A stretch of DNA of 64,000 nt from Oscillospiraceae bacterium NTUH-002-81 (lineage in GTDB: Bacteria > Bacillota > Clostridia > Lachnospirales > Lachnospiraceae): assembly GCA_032620915.1 (NCBI GenBank), contig CP136052.1:30001-94000 (forward strand), read 5' to 3'. Made by a program: the position numbers and the translations under genes. Positions 44,832 through 54,289 of the stretch are shown here, piece after piece (within the stretch, counting starts at the first letter, position 1; each line of letters opens with the position of its first letter). The notes under the pieces were generated by a model. That model worked only from the letters and a program-made list of their open reading frames with translations. It was not told where the DNA came from and made no database searches.

Positions 44832-46121
44832 ATGCTTCGGTTTGCGATGGATGATCTTTTACAGTGGAAAGAGAAGAAAAAAAGAAAACCTTTAATTATC
44901 ATGGGCGCCAGACAGGTTGGAAAAACATGGCTGATGAAAGAATTTGGAAAAAACTGTTATGAGAAAACAGCATATATTTCTTTTTATAATAATCAACGGA
45001 TGGATGCGGTTTTTGAAAATGATTTTGATGTTAAACGGATCATTATGAATTTAAATATTGAATCAGGCGTAACCATCACTCCCGGGGATACATTGATTAT
45101 TCTGGATGAGATTCAGAATGCGCCAAAAGTGCTGGAATCTTTGAAGTATTTTTGTGAAGAGGCGCCGGAATATCATATTGTAGCGGCGGGATCGCTGCTG
45201 GGGGTAGCAATCCATGAAGGCGTATCGTATCCGGTGGGGAAGGTTGATCTGCTGGATTTATATCCGCTTAACTTCAGAGAGTTTTTATATGCTATGGGAG
45301 AAAATGGATTGGCCGATGCATTGAAAACGAAGGAATATGCTATTATAGATAATTTCGCGGACAAATATCTTTTCTGGTTAAAAAATTATTATTACACCGG
45401 AGGAATGCCTGCAGTCGTTGATGCTTTTCGGGCGGACAAAGATTATATAGAGGTAAGAAAGATTCAAAGTGATATATTAAGACAGTATGAAGGAGATTTT
45501 GGAAAGCATATTGAAAGTAAAGTACTGCCGAGAATCAGAATGGTGTGGAATTCTATTCCGATGCAGCTGGCAAAAGAAAATAAAAAATTCTTTTTTGGCC
45601 AGATAAAAAAGGGGGCCCGCAGCAGTGAGTTTGAAATAGCGATTCAATGGCTGTTGGATTGCGGATTGATTTATAAGGTTCCTCGTGTAAACGAACCGCA
45701 TATGCCTTTAAAAGCTTATCAGAGTATGAATGCGTATAAATTATTTATGCTGGATGTTGGACTGCTTGGAGCGCTCAGTGAACTTCCGGCGACATCCATA
45801 CTGGAAGGAAATGATATCTTTGTAGAATTCAAGGGCGCTCTCACGGAGCAATATGTGCTGCAGCAGTTCATTTCAGATACCCCGTATACGCCCTATTACT
45901 ATGGAACGGAAAAAGCGACTTTTGAACAGGATTTCATGATTCAAAAAGAGGATATGATTATACCTGTTGAAGTAAAAGCAGAGACGAATATACGGTCGCA
46001 GAGTTTAAAAGCATATTGTGATAAATTTCATCCTGAGAAAGCGGTACGTTTTTCAGCTTTAAAATATATGGACCAGGGATGGATGGTAAATATCCCATTG
46101 TATGCGGTGTGTAACTTGTAA
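44832..46121 (+). CDS. AAA ATPase with DUF4143 domain
   Basis: 429 aa. P-loop MGARQVGKTWLM and Walker B TLIILDEIQNAPK lie in the first 100 residues, followed by LDLYPLNFREFL, and a C-terminal DUF4143 restriction-nuclease-like fold (LTEQYVLQQF; FEQDFMIQKEDMIIPVEVKA with the E-x-K motif). The biological role of this widespread family is not settled. ATG 44832 has AAAGGATGG upstream. A 3' fragment of a relative lies at 47075. Confidence 0.9.
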   Translation: MLRFAMDDLLQWKEKKKRKPLIIMGARQVGKTWLMKEFGKNCYEKTAYISFYNNQRMDAVFENDFDVKRIIMNLNIESGVTITPGDTLIILDEIQNAPKVLESLKYFCEEAPEYHIVAAGSLLGVAIHEGVSYPVGKVDLLDLYPLNFREFLYAMGENGLADALKTKEYAIIDNFADKYLFWLKNYYYTGGMPAVVDAFRADKDYIEVRKIQSDILRQYEGDFGKHIESKVLPRIRMVWNSIPMQLAKENKKFFFGQIKKGARSSEFEIAIQWLLDCGLIYKVPRVNEPHMPLKAYQSMNAYKLFMLDVGLLGALSELPATSILEGNDIFVEFKGALTEQYVLQQFISDTPYTPYYYGTEKATFEQDFMIQKEDMIIPVEVKAETNIRSQSLKAYCDKFHPEKAVRFSALKYMDQGWMVNIPLYAVCNL

Positions 46122-46137
46122 ATCAGGAATTAGTTAT

Positions 46138-46462
46138 ATGCCGACAGCTCCGTATGAATTACCCTATGAAGGTGCAAAAGAGATGTTGCTGGTAAATGAA
46201 GTTGATAATAAGGAATCTATGGAAGAAAAATAAATGGCAACTTAATGAGGTGTGTTTATGCCACAAATGAATAAGGGCGAAAAATTTATTTTTGGGAAGT
46301 CACTCATTCGACCAGATGGCCCCCCCAGATAGATTCCCGATTGTAGAATCAAATGATTAGTTATAATGATCAATATGATAAGAATAAAGATTTGATTGAG
46401 AAGCGCGATGGAATTATGATAAAGCTATCCAGAGAAAAAGAACATGAGCAGGAGGTAGCAGA
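46138..46462 (+). other. Gap with gene debris
   Basis: Three short frames occur: 46138-46233 (31 codons), 46258-46335 (MPQMNKGEKFIFGKSLIRPD then a stop just behind a C7 run at 46320-46326), and 46353-46478 (41 codons, overlapping the flavodoxin start). The second looks like the start of a small AbrB/SpoVT-like protein. None has enough context to be called a gene. Confidence 0.4.
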
Positions 46463-46990
46463 ATGTCAAGCAATTTGATCATATATTATTCAAGAAAAGG
46501 TGAGAACTATGTGAATGGAAGTATTGTTGATTTGAAAAAAGGCAATACAGAAATTTGTGCAGAGTTTATTCAGAAAGCGGTAGGCGGAGATCTTTTTGAA
46601 GTTGAAACGGTAAATGACTATTCAAAGGATTATCATAAATGTACAGAGGAAGCAGGTTGTGAATTAAAGGAAAATGCGCGGCCGGAATTGAAGAAATATT
46701 TGGATGATATTTCGGATTATGACAACATTTTCGTGTGTGGCCCCTGCTGGTGGGGAACCTATCCGGTAGCAGTATTTACCCAGCTGGAGAGACTCGATTT
46801 TACAGGCAAGAAAGTGATGGCGCTTATGACACATGAAGGGAGCGGACTTGGAAACAGTGAACGTGACCTTAGAAAAATCTGCAAAGGCGCAGTATTTGGA
46901 TCAGGCATTGCGGTTCATGGTGCGGACGCAGCATCTGCAGAATCGGCAGTAGCCGACTGGGCGTGCAGGAACTGCAGACAGCCATTATAA
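46463..46990 (+). CDS. Flavodoxin-like protein
   Basis: 175 aa. The FMN phosphate loop is replaced by IIYYSRKGENYVNGSI at the start; NIFVCGPCWWGTYPVAVFTQ and LMTHEGSGLGNSERDL are the flavodoxin_4-type blocks. Probably an electron carrier or FMN-dependent reductase in the cytoplasm. RBS AGGAGG precedes ATG 46463. A truncated relative begins 22 nt downstream. Confidence 0.88.
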   Translation: MSSNLIIYYSRKGENYVNGSIVDLKKGNTEICAEFIQKAVGGDLFEVETVNDYSKDYHKCTEEAGCELKENARPELKKYLDDISDYDNIFVCGPCWWGTYPVAVFTQLERLDFTGKKVMALMTHEGSGLGNSERDLRKICKGAVFGSGIAVHGADAASAESAVADWACRNCRQPL

Positions 46991-47011
46991 GATGAAAGGA
47001 GTTACGGAAAT

Positions 47012-47074
47012 ATGGCAAAGAAATTGGTCGTATATTATTCATGGTCAAATGGAAATACAAAAAGAATGAATTGA
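47012..47074 (+). pseudogene. Flavodoxin gene, 5' fragment only
   Basis: After a good RBS (AAAGGAG), MAKKLVVYYSWSNGNTKRM is a typical flavodoxin start with the FMN loop, but the frame ends after 20 codons. What follows is the tail of an unrelated DUF4143 protein, so a deletion fused two genes here. Confidence 0.8.
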
Positions 47075-47577
47075 TTGATTCTAAAACAATTTTACCATGT
47101 TATAATTCAACAGATCCAAGGGTTAGTCTGACAGACACAAAAGATTTTGACAGCTACAAATTATATCTTTCGGATACCGGGTTATTCGTGACGCTGATGT
47201 TTATTGACCGAGCGGCAGCGGAAAATGATGTATATGCAAAATTATTGTCTGATAAATTACCGGCAAATCTGGGGTATCTTTATGAAAATCTTGTTGCCCA
47301 AATGATTGCGGCGTCCGGTAGAGAACTTTACTACCATACATGGGAAAAGGCTGGCAGTACACATTATTATGAAGTTGATTTCCTGATTTCAGAAGGCAGT
47401 AAAATAAATGCTTTTGAGATAAAGTCTTCGGAATCGGGAAAACATGAGTCGATCAAGATGTTTTACAAAAAGTTTTCGCAGAGTGTGCATAACATATATT
47501 TATTGTCACAGAAAGATGCAGGGAAAGAGGAAAATCTATTATTGAAACCATTTTATCTAATGCCATTTTTGACATAA
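47075..47577 (+). pseudogene. DUF4143 ATPase, 3' fragment
   Basis: About 165 codons of the C-terminal part of a DUF4143 protein: KLYLSDTGLFVTLMFIDR, LYENLVAQMIAASGRELYYH, and the nuclease-like YYEVDFLISEGSKINAFEIK. The ATPase half is missing. The frame is open from 47041 but homology begins around 47075. It differs from the intact DUF4143 gene at 44832, so it is not a simple duplication of it. Confidence 0.82.
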
Positions 47578-47687
47578 TAAAATTGAATTGACCGAGCTCT
47601 TTGAGCGAGGGATACTTCCTGTCCGAAGGGCAGGAAGATGGGTATGAAATGAATGGAACAAATCGGAATTTATTAAGGAGGATATGG

Positions 47688-48290
47688 ATGAAACTGTTTT
47701 TATGTTCGCACTTTTCAAGTGTAGGAAGTTTGATAAAAGAAGAATTTGATAACAAAAAAGTCGCATTTATTCCAACAGCATCGCTGCGTGAAGGCTACAC
47801 CGGTTATGTCGGCTCGGCTCGAAAGCTATTCAATAAACTGGGAGCAGCCGTAACGGAAATTGATATTTCAACGGAGGCTTATTTAACGATACAGTCCGTT
47901 TTTGAAGATGCGGATGTGATATATTTTACTGGTGGAAATTCTTTCTTCCTTATGGACCAGCTCCGTAAAACGGGAACGGATGAGCTATTGAAGAAGGAAT
48001 TGGCAAAGGGAAAACTGATGATTGGTGAATCGGCGGGTGCGATTATATGCGCTCCAACTATCCAATATATTGAACAAATGGATGAAAAACCGGAGGACTA
48101 CTCACAAGAAGATGATGCAGGGCTTGATTTGATTGATTTCTATGTTCTTCCGCATTATCTTACAGCACCATTTAAGAAAGTTACTGAGAAAATAATGACT
48201 GAATTTTCGGATTTGAATCTATGCCCAATTAACAACCATCAGGGAATTGTAATTGATGGTAAAGGTTCAAAGATTATTTGCAAAGACTAA
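47688..48290 (+). CDS. Peptidase E-like serine peptidase (S51)
   Basis: 200 aa with class-I-amidotransferase-like fold: VAFIPTASLREGY, DVIYFTGGNSFFLMDQLR, nucleophile Ser in MIGESAGAIICAP, and ending LCPINNHQGIVIDG. Peptidase E removes N-terminal Asp from dipeptides; members of this group in Clostridia are often uncharacterised. RBS AAGGAGG precedes ATG 47688. Confidence 0.88.
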   Translation: MKLFLCSHFSSVGSLIKEEFDNKKVAFIPTASLREGYTGYVGSARKLFNKLGAAVTEIDISTEAYLTIQSVFEDADVIYFTGGNSFFLMDQLRKTGTDELLKKELAKGKLMIGESAGAIICAPTIQYIEQMDEKPEDYSQEDDAGLDLIDFYVLPHYLTAPFKKVTEKIMTEFSDLNLCPINNHQGIVIDGKGSKIICKD

Positions 48291-48370
48291 TTTGAAAATT
48301 CAAGTTTGTGGAGAAATCCGCGGCCTTTATAAGTTGGCACAGGGATATGCGTTCAACAAAGGAGCTATTT

Positions 48371-48955
48371 ATGAAGAAAATATTGGTGATATTGGGTGGA
48401 GGTCGCCCCAAAGGGAATACGCGACAACTGGTGAACGCTTTCGCACAGGGAGCTGTGGATGCGGGACATGATGTAGAAATCATCTCGCTTAATAAAGTTG
48501 AGGTGAAAGGGTGCATAGGCTGTAATGCGTGCCGCTATGGGAAGCCTTGTGTGCAGAAAGACGGATTCAATGGACTTGTTCCCAAAATAAAAGCAGCTGA
48601 TTTGATCGTTTTTGCTTCGCCGTTGCTGTTCTGGACAATTTCATCTAAGTTAAAAGCATTTATTGAGAGATTTTACTGTATTGCAGAAGAAGACCCAACT
48701 CCTCCATTGGGCTGATATGAGAAATACCCGGTCAAAGATGCCGCATTGCTTATGACTTCTGCTGATGATTTGTTCTGGACGTATGAGCAGGCTGTATCCT
48801 ATTATAAATTTGCCGTGATAAACTATATCGGCTTTCATGATAAGGGAATGCTTTTGGCTGGCGGTTGTGGTGATACAAATGGGAAACCTCAAATTGACAA
48901 AACCAACCACTTAAAAGAAGCGTATGAATTTGGGAAAACTATTTATGAGAAATGA
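48371..48955 (+). pseudogene. NADPH-dependent FMN reductase-like, nonsense mutation
   Basis: The frame reads KKILVILGGGRPKGNTRQLV, CIGCNACRYGKPCVQKD and SPLLFWTISSKLKAFIERFY (flavodoxin-like reductase with the Cys pair of this family). A TGA stop follows at 48713-48715, after which the same frame continues KYPVKDAALLMTSADD to 48955. A single base change at an Arg codon (CGA or AGA to TGA) explains it. It is a substitution, unlike the homopolymer shifts elsewhere, and so probably real. RBS AAAGGAG lies before ATG 48371. Confidence 0.85.
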
Positions 48956-48966
48956 GGAGAGTAGCA

Positions 48967-49336
48967 TGATTTTATCCGAATTAACTCCCGAAAAGATTGC
49001 GGAAATGAAGCCGACGACTATGCGTTTCAGGCCGCTGCCGCCGCCAACATTATGGAGAATGCACACCCTAACGACAAATTAGAGGACGGCACACGGCCAG
49101 ACATTCGGTGTTACCGAACAGGCAATGCGCTGGTTGGGATTGATCTTGTCAGCGGAGCGTTCCATGTAGAAGCTGTGGATATGGCAGAAGCCATACCTGT
49201 CTATAATGACTTGTTTGTTTTTCGTGGGTTGAGCGAGGATGATTTGAAGAATTTTGTCTTGGTTGCAGAGTATGTGAGGTTGACACAAAACGACAGTACC
49301 AGAGGCGGCAACAATAAGATGCAGGTAAATGAATGA
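48967..49336 (+). pseudogene. Hypothetical protein with frameshift
   Basis: The start MILSELTPEKIAEM (RBS GAGGAG) leaves frame near 49002 and resumes as DYAFQAAAAANIMENAHPND, continuing FHVEAVDMAEAIPVYNDLFV to 49336. Inserting one A in the AAA run near 49001 joins them into about 123 aa. No family recognised. Confidence 0.6.
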
Positions 49337-49349
49337 AAAGAAGGATGTT

Positions 49350-49385
49350 CCCCGGGATTGTCAGAAATGACAACCCGGGGTTTTT
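49350..49385 (+). terminator. Strong terminator before the decarboxylase
   Basis: CCCCGGG-TTGTC arms (with one bulged A) pair around AGAAAT, followed by TTTTT. It separates the decaying patch from the housekeeping cluster. Confidence 0.9.
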
Positions 49386-49408
49386 ATGGTATGATGGAGA
49401 AAATGTGC

Positions 49409-50920
49409 ATGAAAATGCATACGTTCTGGGAAAAGGAGCAGCAGGAAGTGGAAAGTCTGTATGAGAAGCTGGTAGCTTACGGAGCGGGGGATGCCTGCCC
49501 GTTTCATATGCCGGGCCACAAGAGAAATATGGGAAAATGGGGATTTGCGGATCCCTTTTCTTTCGATATCACGGAGATTGACGGGTTTGACAATCTGCAT
49601 CATGCGGAAGGGATTCTCAAAGCAGCCCAGGAGCGGGCGACCCGGGTGTATGGTGCCCGGCGGACGTTTTTTCTCATCAATGGAAGCTCGGCGGGCATTC
49701 TGTCTGCGGTAAGCGCCTGTGTGTCCAAAGGAGGGAAGCTGCTCATGGCCCGCAACTGTCACAAAGCAGTCTACCATGCGGCGTCGCTGCTGGGTCTGGA
49801 AACGGTGTATGTTTACCCGGAGCAGGAGCGGCGGTACGGCCTCAATGGCGGCATTTCTCCGGAACGGGTGGAACGGCTGCTGGAAGAACATCCTGGCGTC
49901 CAGGCGGTGATCGTCACCTCCCCTACCTATGACGGTGTGGTATCTGACATTCGCAAAATTGCACAGATCGTCCATGAACGGGGGCTTTTTCTCATTGTGG
50001 ATGAGGCCCATGGCGCGCATCTGGCGTTTTCGCCTTATTTTCCGGACAGTGCGCTGGAGCTGGGGGCGGATGTGGTGATCCAGAGTGTGCACAAGACGCT
50101 GCCTTCTCTGACCCAGACGGCGCTTCTGCATATATCCCGGCAGGTGCCGGGGGAGCAGGCGCGGTTCCTAGAAGACCGGCTTGGCCGTTATCTGGGAGTG
50201 TATCAGACCAGCAGCCCTTCTTACGTGCTGATGGCCTCCATTGACCAGTGTATGGCCTGGTTATCCACGGAAGGAGCGCAGGCGTTTGCGGCATATGTGG
50301 ATAACTTAACGGAATTTCGGAAAAAGATGGGAAAACTTTCTCATCTGCATCTGGTCGGTGAGGAAGTGGTGGGCACTGCCAGTATCTACGGGCTGGATCT
50401 GTCCAAGCTGATTTTCTCGGGAAAAGACGCCGGTGTCGGCGGAGAGGCATTAAGCCAGCAGTTCCGGCAGCAGTTTGGCATTGAACTGGAAATGGCGGCG
50501 GGCAGTTATGCACTGGCGTTAAGCAGCGTCATGGACAGCCGGGAGAATTTTGCGCGGTTGGCCCGGGCGGCGGAGACGATAGATAATACAACGAAGCATA
50601 AAGTCGGAGAAAAGAAACGGTATGAAAAAGAACCCGTACATTCGGATGCCTTGCTTCGCCTTCCACAGATCATGCGCCTTTCTGCGGCGGAGGATGCTCC
50701 CTGGGAGGAACTGCCGCTGCCTGATACGGCGGGGCGCATCAGTGCGGAATGGATCTATCTGTATCCGCCGGGTATTCCGCTGGCAGCGCCGGGGGAGCGG
50801 ATCGTGCCGGAGCTGCTGGCGCAGCTGGAGCGGTATCGGCGGCAGGGCATGTCACTGGAGGGCATGCGGGATTTGACAGGAGAAAAATTGCGGGTGATAT
50901 ACGAGACACCCGGGAAATGA
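49409..50920 (+). CDS. Orn/Lys/Arg decarboxylase-family PLP enzyme
   Basis: About 503 aa. PLP lysine in QSVHKTLPSLTQTALLH; other blocks are CPFHMPGHKRNM, INGSSAGILSAVSACV and IVDEAHGAHL. The C-terminal domain (LPQIMRLSAAEDAPWEELPL, then YPPGIPLAAPGERI) is that of the short group III-type decarboxylases found in Firmicutes next to gmk-like and holB genes. The start is uncertain: several ATGs lie between 49391 and 49415, and 49409 has GGAG 9 nt upstream. An amino-acid decarboxylase role is likely; the substrate is not certain. Confidence 0.87.
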   Translation: MKMHTFWEKEQQEVESLYEKLVAYGAGDACPFHMPGHKRNMGKWGFADPFSFDITEIDGFDNLHHAEGILKAAQERATRVYGARRTFFLINGSSAGILSAVSACVSKGGKLLMARNCHKAVYHAASLLGLETVYVYPEQERRYGLNGGISPERVERLLEEHPGVQAVIVTSPTYDGVVSDIRKIAQIVHERGLFLIVDEAHGAHLAFSPYFPDSALELGADVVIQSVHKTLPSLTQTALLHISRQVPGEQARFLEDRLGRYLGVYQTSSPSYVLMASIDQCMAWLSTEGAQAFAAYVDNLTEFRKKMGKLSHLHLVGEEVVGTASIYGLDLSKLIFSGKDAGVGGEALSQQFRQQFGIELEMAAGSYALALSSVMDSRENFARLARAAETIDNTTKHKVGEKKRYEKEPVHSDALLRLPQIMRLSAAEDAPWEELPLPDTAGRISAEWIYLYPPGIPLAAPGERIVPELLAQLERYRRQGMSLEGMRDLTGEKLRVIYETPGK

Positions 50921-50927
50921 AGGATAT

Positions 50928-51512
50928 ATGGGTAAAATATTTTGTGTGATGGGAAAAAGTGCATCGGGAAAGGATACGATCTACCGGCGGTTGATGGAAG
51001 CACCGGGGCTGGGACTGGAGCGGATCGTACTCTATACGACCCGGCCGATCCGGGAAGGAGAGGCGGAAGGACGGGAGTATCATTTCGTGGACAGGGCGCG
51101 GTATGAGGCGCTGCTGGCGGCGGGCAAGGTCATCGAGGCCCGGTCTTATGACACCATGTATGGCGTGTGGACGTATTTTACCGCGGAGGAAGGGATTGAT
51201 CTTGCCAAAACAAGCTATCTCACCATCGGGACGCTGGAATCCTATGAGAAGCTGAAAAGCTATTTTGGTGAAAAACAGGTGGTGCCGGTGTATGTGGAGC
51301 TGGAGGACGGGGAACGGCTGTCCCGGGCGCTGGCAAGGGAACGGCTGCAGGAGACGCCCCGCTATGCGGAGTTTTGCCGGAGATTTCTGGCGGACTGCGC
51401 TGATTTTTCGGAAGAAAAGCTGGCGGCAGCTGGGATCAACCGGCGTTTTGTCAATGATGACTTGGAACGGTGCTGCGGGGAAATACTCCGTTATATTGAA
51501 GAAAATAAATAA
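50928..51512 (+). CDS. Guanylate kinase-like protein
   Basis: 194 aa. P-loop MGKSASGKDTIYRRL, the GMP-binding TTRPIREGEAEGREYHFVD, and a C-terminal lid region. Guanylate kinase turns GMP into GDP. The middle of the protein is divergent from canonical Gmk, so it may be a second, specialised copy. It starts 7 nt after the decarboxylase stop, in the same operon. Confidence 0.82.
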   Translation: MGKIFCVMGKSASGKDTIYRRLMEAPGLGLERIVLYTTRPIREGEAEGREYHFVDRARYEALLAAGKVIEARSYDTMYGVWTYFTAEEGIDLAKTSYLTIGTLESYEKLKSYFGEKQVVPVYVELEDGERLSRALARERLQETPRYAEFCRRFLADCADFSEEKLAAAGINRRFVNDDLERCCGEILRYIEENK

Positions 51513-51518
51513 AAGGCA

Positions 51519-51541
51519 GCAGTTCAGCCGCGCCATTCGCA
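51519..51541 (+). repeat. Short dispersed repeat, copy 2
   Basis: GCAGTTCA followed by GCCGCGCCATTCGCA; 21 of 23 positions match 23549-23571. It sits just behind the gmk-like stop. Confidence 0.5.
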
Positions 51542-51611
51542 GAATCGCGCAGCCTGAAAAAATACTATAAAAGACGTTTTTGGTATGATATAATTTAAGG
51601 AGGAACAGGCT

Positions 51612-52601
51612 ATGGCCGGATTTGGTGACATTGTGGGACATGAACAGATCATCTGGCATTTGCAGAATGCGATTCGTATGGGAAAGGTTTCCCATGCCTA
51701 TTTGCTGAACGGGGAACCGGGCAGCGGCAAGAAGCTGCTGGCGGATTGTTTTGCCATGACGCTGCAGTGCGAAGCAGGGGGGATTGACCCATGCATGGAA
51801 TGTCATTCCTGCAAGCAGGCGCTGACGAATAACCAGCCGGATATCATTCGGGTGACCCATGAGAAGCCCAACACCATCAGTGTGGAGGACATCCGCACCC
51901 AGCTCAACGGTGACATCCAGATCAAGCCCTACAGTTCCAGATATAAGATTTATATTGTGGCAGACGCGGATCTGATGACGGTGCAGGCGCAGAATGCGCT
52001 GCTGAAGACGATCGAGGAGCCGCCGGCCTATGCGGTGATTCTGTTGCTGGCGAACAATGCAGACCGGCTGCTTCCGACGATTCTGTCCCGCTGCGTGCGG
52101 CTGAATCTGAAGGCGGTCAGGGATCAAGATATCAGGGAGTATTTGATGGACAAAATGAAGATACCGGATTACCAGGCGGATGTGAGCCTGAAATTTGCGC
52201 AGGGAAATGTGGGGAAGGCGGTGCAGCTGGCTTCCTCGGAGACGTTTGCGGTAATGAAGGACGAGGCGCTGTCCTTGCTGCATGAGACAGACCGGATGGA
52301 GCTGTATGAGCTGATGGATGCGGTGAAGAAGATCAGCGATTATAAGAACGATATCGACTCGTTTCTGGATATCGTGACAATCTGGCTGCGGGATGTGCTG
52401 ATGTTTAAAGCCACCCAGGACGCCAATTCCCTGATTTTTCGGGAGGATCTGTCCGCCATCACAGCGCGGGCGAGAAAAAGCTCCTATGAGGGGCTGGAAG
52501 AGATGATACAGGCAGTGGACAGGGCGCGGGCACGGCTGAAAGCCAACGTGAACTTTGACCTGGTACTGGAGCTGCTGTTACTTACTATAAAGGAGAATTA
52601 A
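51612..52601 (+). CDS. holB: DNA polymerase III subunit delta'
   Basis: 329 aa clamp-loader subunit. It opens GFGDIVGHEQIIWHLQNAI; the P-loop is GEPGSGKK; zinc-ligand cysteines lie in CEAGGIDPCMECHSCKQAL; the sensor region is NALLKTIEEPPAYAV followed by TILSRCVRLNL. RBS AAGGAGG precedes the ATG. It is followed one base later by ricT, the common firmicute pairing. Confidence 0.93.
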   Translation: MAGFGDIVGHEQIIWHLQNAIRMGKVSHAYLLNGEPGSGKKLLADCFAMTLQCEAGGIDPCMECHSCKQALTNNQPDIIRVTHEKPNTISVEDIRTQLNGDIQIKPYSSRYKIYIVADADLMTVQAQNALLKTIEEPPAYAVILLLANNADRLLPTILSRCVRLNLKAVRDQDIREYLMDKMKIPDYQADVSLKFAQGNVGKAVQLASSETFAVMKDEALSLLHETDRMELYELMDAVKKISDYKNDIDSFLDIVTIWLRDVLMFKATQDANSLIFREDLSAITARARKSSYEGLEEMIQAVDRARARLKANVNFDLVLELLLLTIKEN

Positions 52602-52602
52602 C

Positions 52603-53545
52603 ATGATAACTGTAATCGGTGTGAGATTCCGCACGGCCGGGAAGATTTATTTCTTTGATCCACAGAAGCTGAACATCCGAAAGGGACAGCATGTCATCGT
52701 GGAGACCGCGCGGGGGAGTAGAATATGGAACTGTCGTTGTGGGCTGCAAGGAAGTGGATGATCACAAGGTCATTCAGCCGCTGAAGCCGGTGATCCGGGT
52801 TGCCACCAAGGAGGACGATGCCGTGGAGGCAAAGAACCGGGAGAAGGAGAAGAACGCATTTAAGATCTGCCTGGAGAAGATCCATAAGCACGGATTGGAA
52901 ATGAAGCTGATCGATGCGGAGTATACGTTTGACAACAACAAAGTGCTGTTTTATTTTACCGCGGACGGAAGAATCGATTTCCGGGAACTGGTGAAGGATC
53001 TGGCTGCGGTGTTCAAGACAAGGATCGAGCTGCGGCAGATCGGCGTGCGGGACGAGACGAAGCTGGTGGGCGGTATCGGCATCTGTGGCCGGGCGCTGTG
53101 CTGCCATTCCTACCTGTCTGAGTTTGCGCCGGTTTCCATCAAGATGGCGAAGGAGCAGAATCTGTCCCTGAACCCCACGAAGATTTCCGGGGTGTGCGGC
53201 CGCCTGATGTGCTGCCTGAAAAATGAGGAAGAGACGTATGAGTACCTGAACAGCCGCCTGCCGGGCATCGGCGACTATGTGACGACGGATGACGGCTGCA
53301 AGGGAGAGGTGCAGAGCGTCAGCGTCCTGCGGCAGATGGTAAAAGTGGTTGTGGCCGTAGGCGACGAGAAGGAGATCCGCGACTACAAGGTGAGCCAGCT
53401 GAAATTCAAGCCCAAGCGCCGGAAGGAAAATAAGAACAACCGGGATGGAAAAGACAACAGGGACGGCAATATTTCCGATAAGGAGTTAAAGCAGCTGGAA
53501 GCGCTGGAGAAAAAAGAAGGGAAATCAAAGCTGAATGACAACTGA
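52603..53545 (+). CDS. ricT: PSP1-domain protein RicT/YaaT, apparent +1 frameshift
   Basis: 313 aa if repaired. ATG 52603 (RBS AAAGGAG inside holB) reads MITVIGVRFRTAGKIYFFDP to HVIVETARG, then leaves frame at the G5 run 52712-52716. The other frame continues VEYGTVVVGCKEVDDHKVIQ, through PSP1 hallmarks GGIGICGRALCCHSYL and GVCGRLMCCLKNEEETYEYL, to 53545. Dropping one G restores everything. RicT belongs to the RicAFT complex affecting RNase Y and sporulation. Because the rest is perfectly kept, the shift is probably a sequencing error. Confidence 0.9.
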
Positions 53546-54272
53546 GTTAAAGCCGGGGGAACGGCTGGATGACCTGCAGAGAAACGGTTACAAAATCATC
53601 CAGGATCCGGGCAGATTCTGCTTCGGGATGGATGCGGTGCTGCTTTCCGGGTTTGCCCGGGTGAAAAAGGGGGAGCGCGCGGCTGATCTGGGTACCGGCA
53701 CGGGCATTATCCCCATTCTTCTGCGGGGCAAGACCGAGGGAAGCTATTTCGCCGGTCTGGAGATCCAGGAGGAAAGTGCGGACATGGCCAGGAGAAGCGT
53801 GGCGTACAATTCCCTGGAGGACAGCGTGGAGATTGTCACAGGAGATATCAAGGAAGCAGTGCGCCTGTTCGGGCCTGCTTCCTTTGACGTGGTGACGTCC
53901 AACCCGCCCTATATGACCGGGCAGCACGGGCTGACGAACCCTAACGAAGCCAGGGCCATTGCCCGGCATGAGATCCTGTGCACGCTGGAGGATGTGGTGC
54001 AGGCGGCAGCAGGGCTTCTGAAGCCCCAGGGGCGGTTTTATATGGTGCACCGGCCCTTCCGGCTGGCGGAGATTTTCGGCGTGCTGGGGAAATATAAGCT
54101 GGAGCCCAAGCGGATGCGGCTGGTATATCCTTACGTGGATCGGGAGCCAAACATGGTGCTCATCGAGGCGTGCAGGGGCGGCCGTCCGCGGATCACGGTG
54201 GAAAAGCCGCTGATCGTGTACCAGCGCCCCGGCGTTTACACGGATGAGATCTATGATGTGTATGGATATTGA
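53535..54272 (+). CDS. tRNA1(Val) (adenine37-N6)-methyltransferase-like
   Basis: 245 aa. SAM-binding motif I is AADLGTGTGIIPILL, and the N6-adenine catalytic motif is TSNPPYMTGQ. The opening GFARVKKGERAAD and the position after ricT fit the TrmN6/YabB family. It overlaps the ricT stop by 11 nt, so translation is probably coupled. Confidence 0.9.
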   Translation: MTTELKPGERLDDLQRNGYKIIQDPGRFCFGMDAVLLSGFARVKKGERAADLGTGTGIIPILLRGKTEGSYFAGLEIQEESADMARRSVAYNSLEDSVEIVTGDIKEAVRLFGPASFDVVTSNPPYMTGQHGLTNPNEARAIARHEILCTLEDVVQAAAGLLKPQGRFYMVHRPFRLAEIFGVLGKYKLEPKRMRLVYPYVDREPNMVLIEACRGGRPRITVEKPLIVYQRPGVYTDEIYDVYGY

Positions 54273-54289
54273 GGGAAAGGAGCAGTTCT

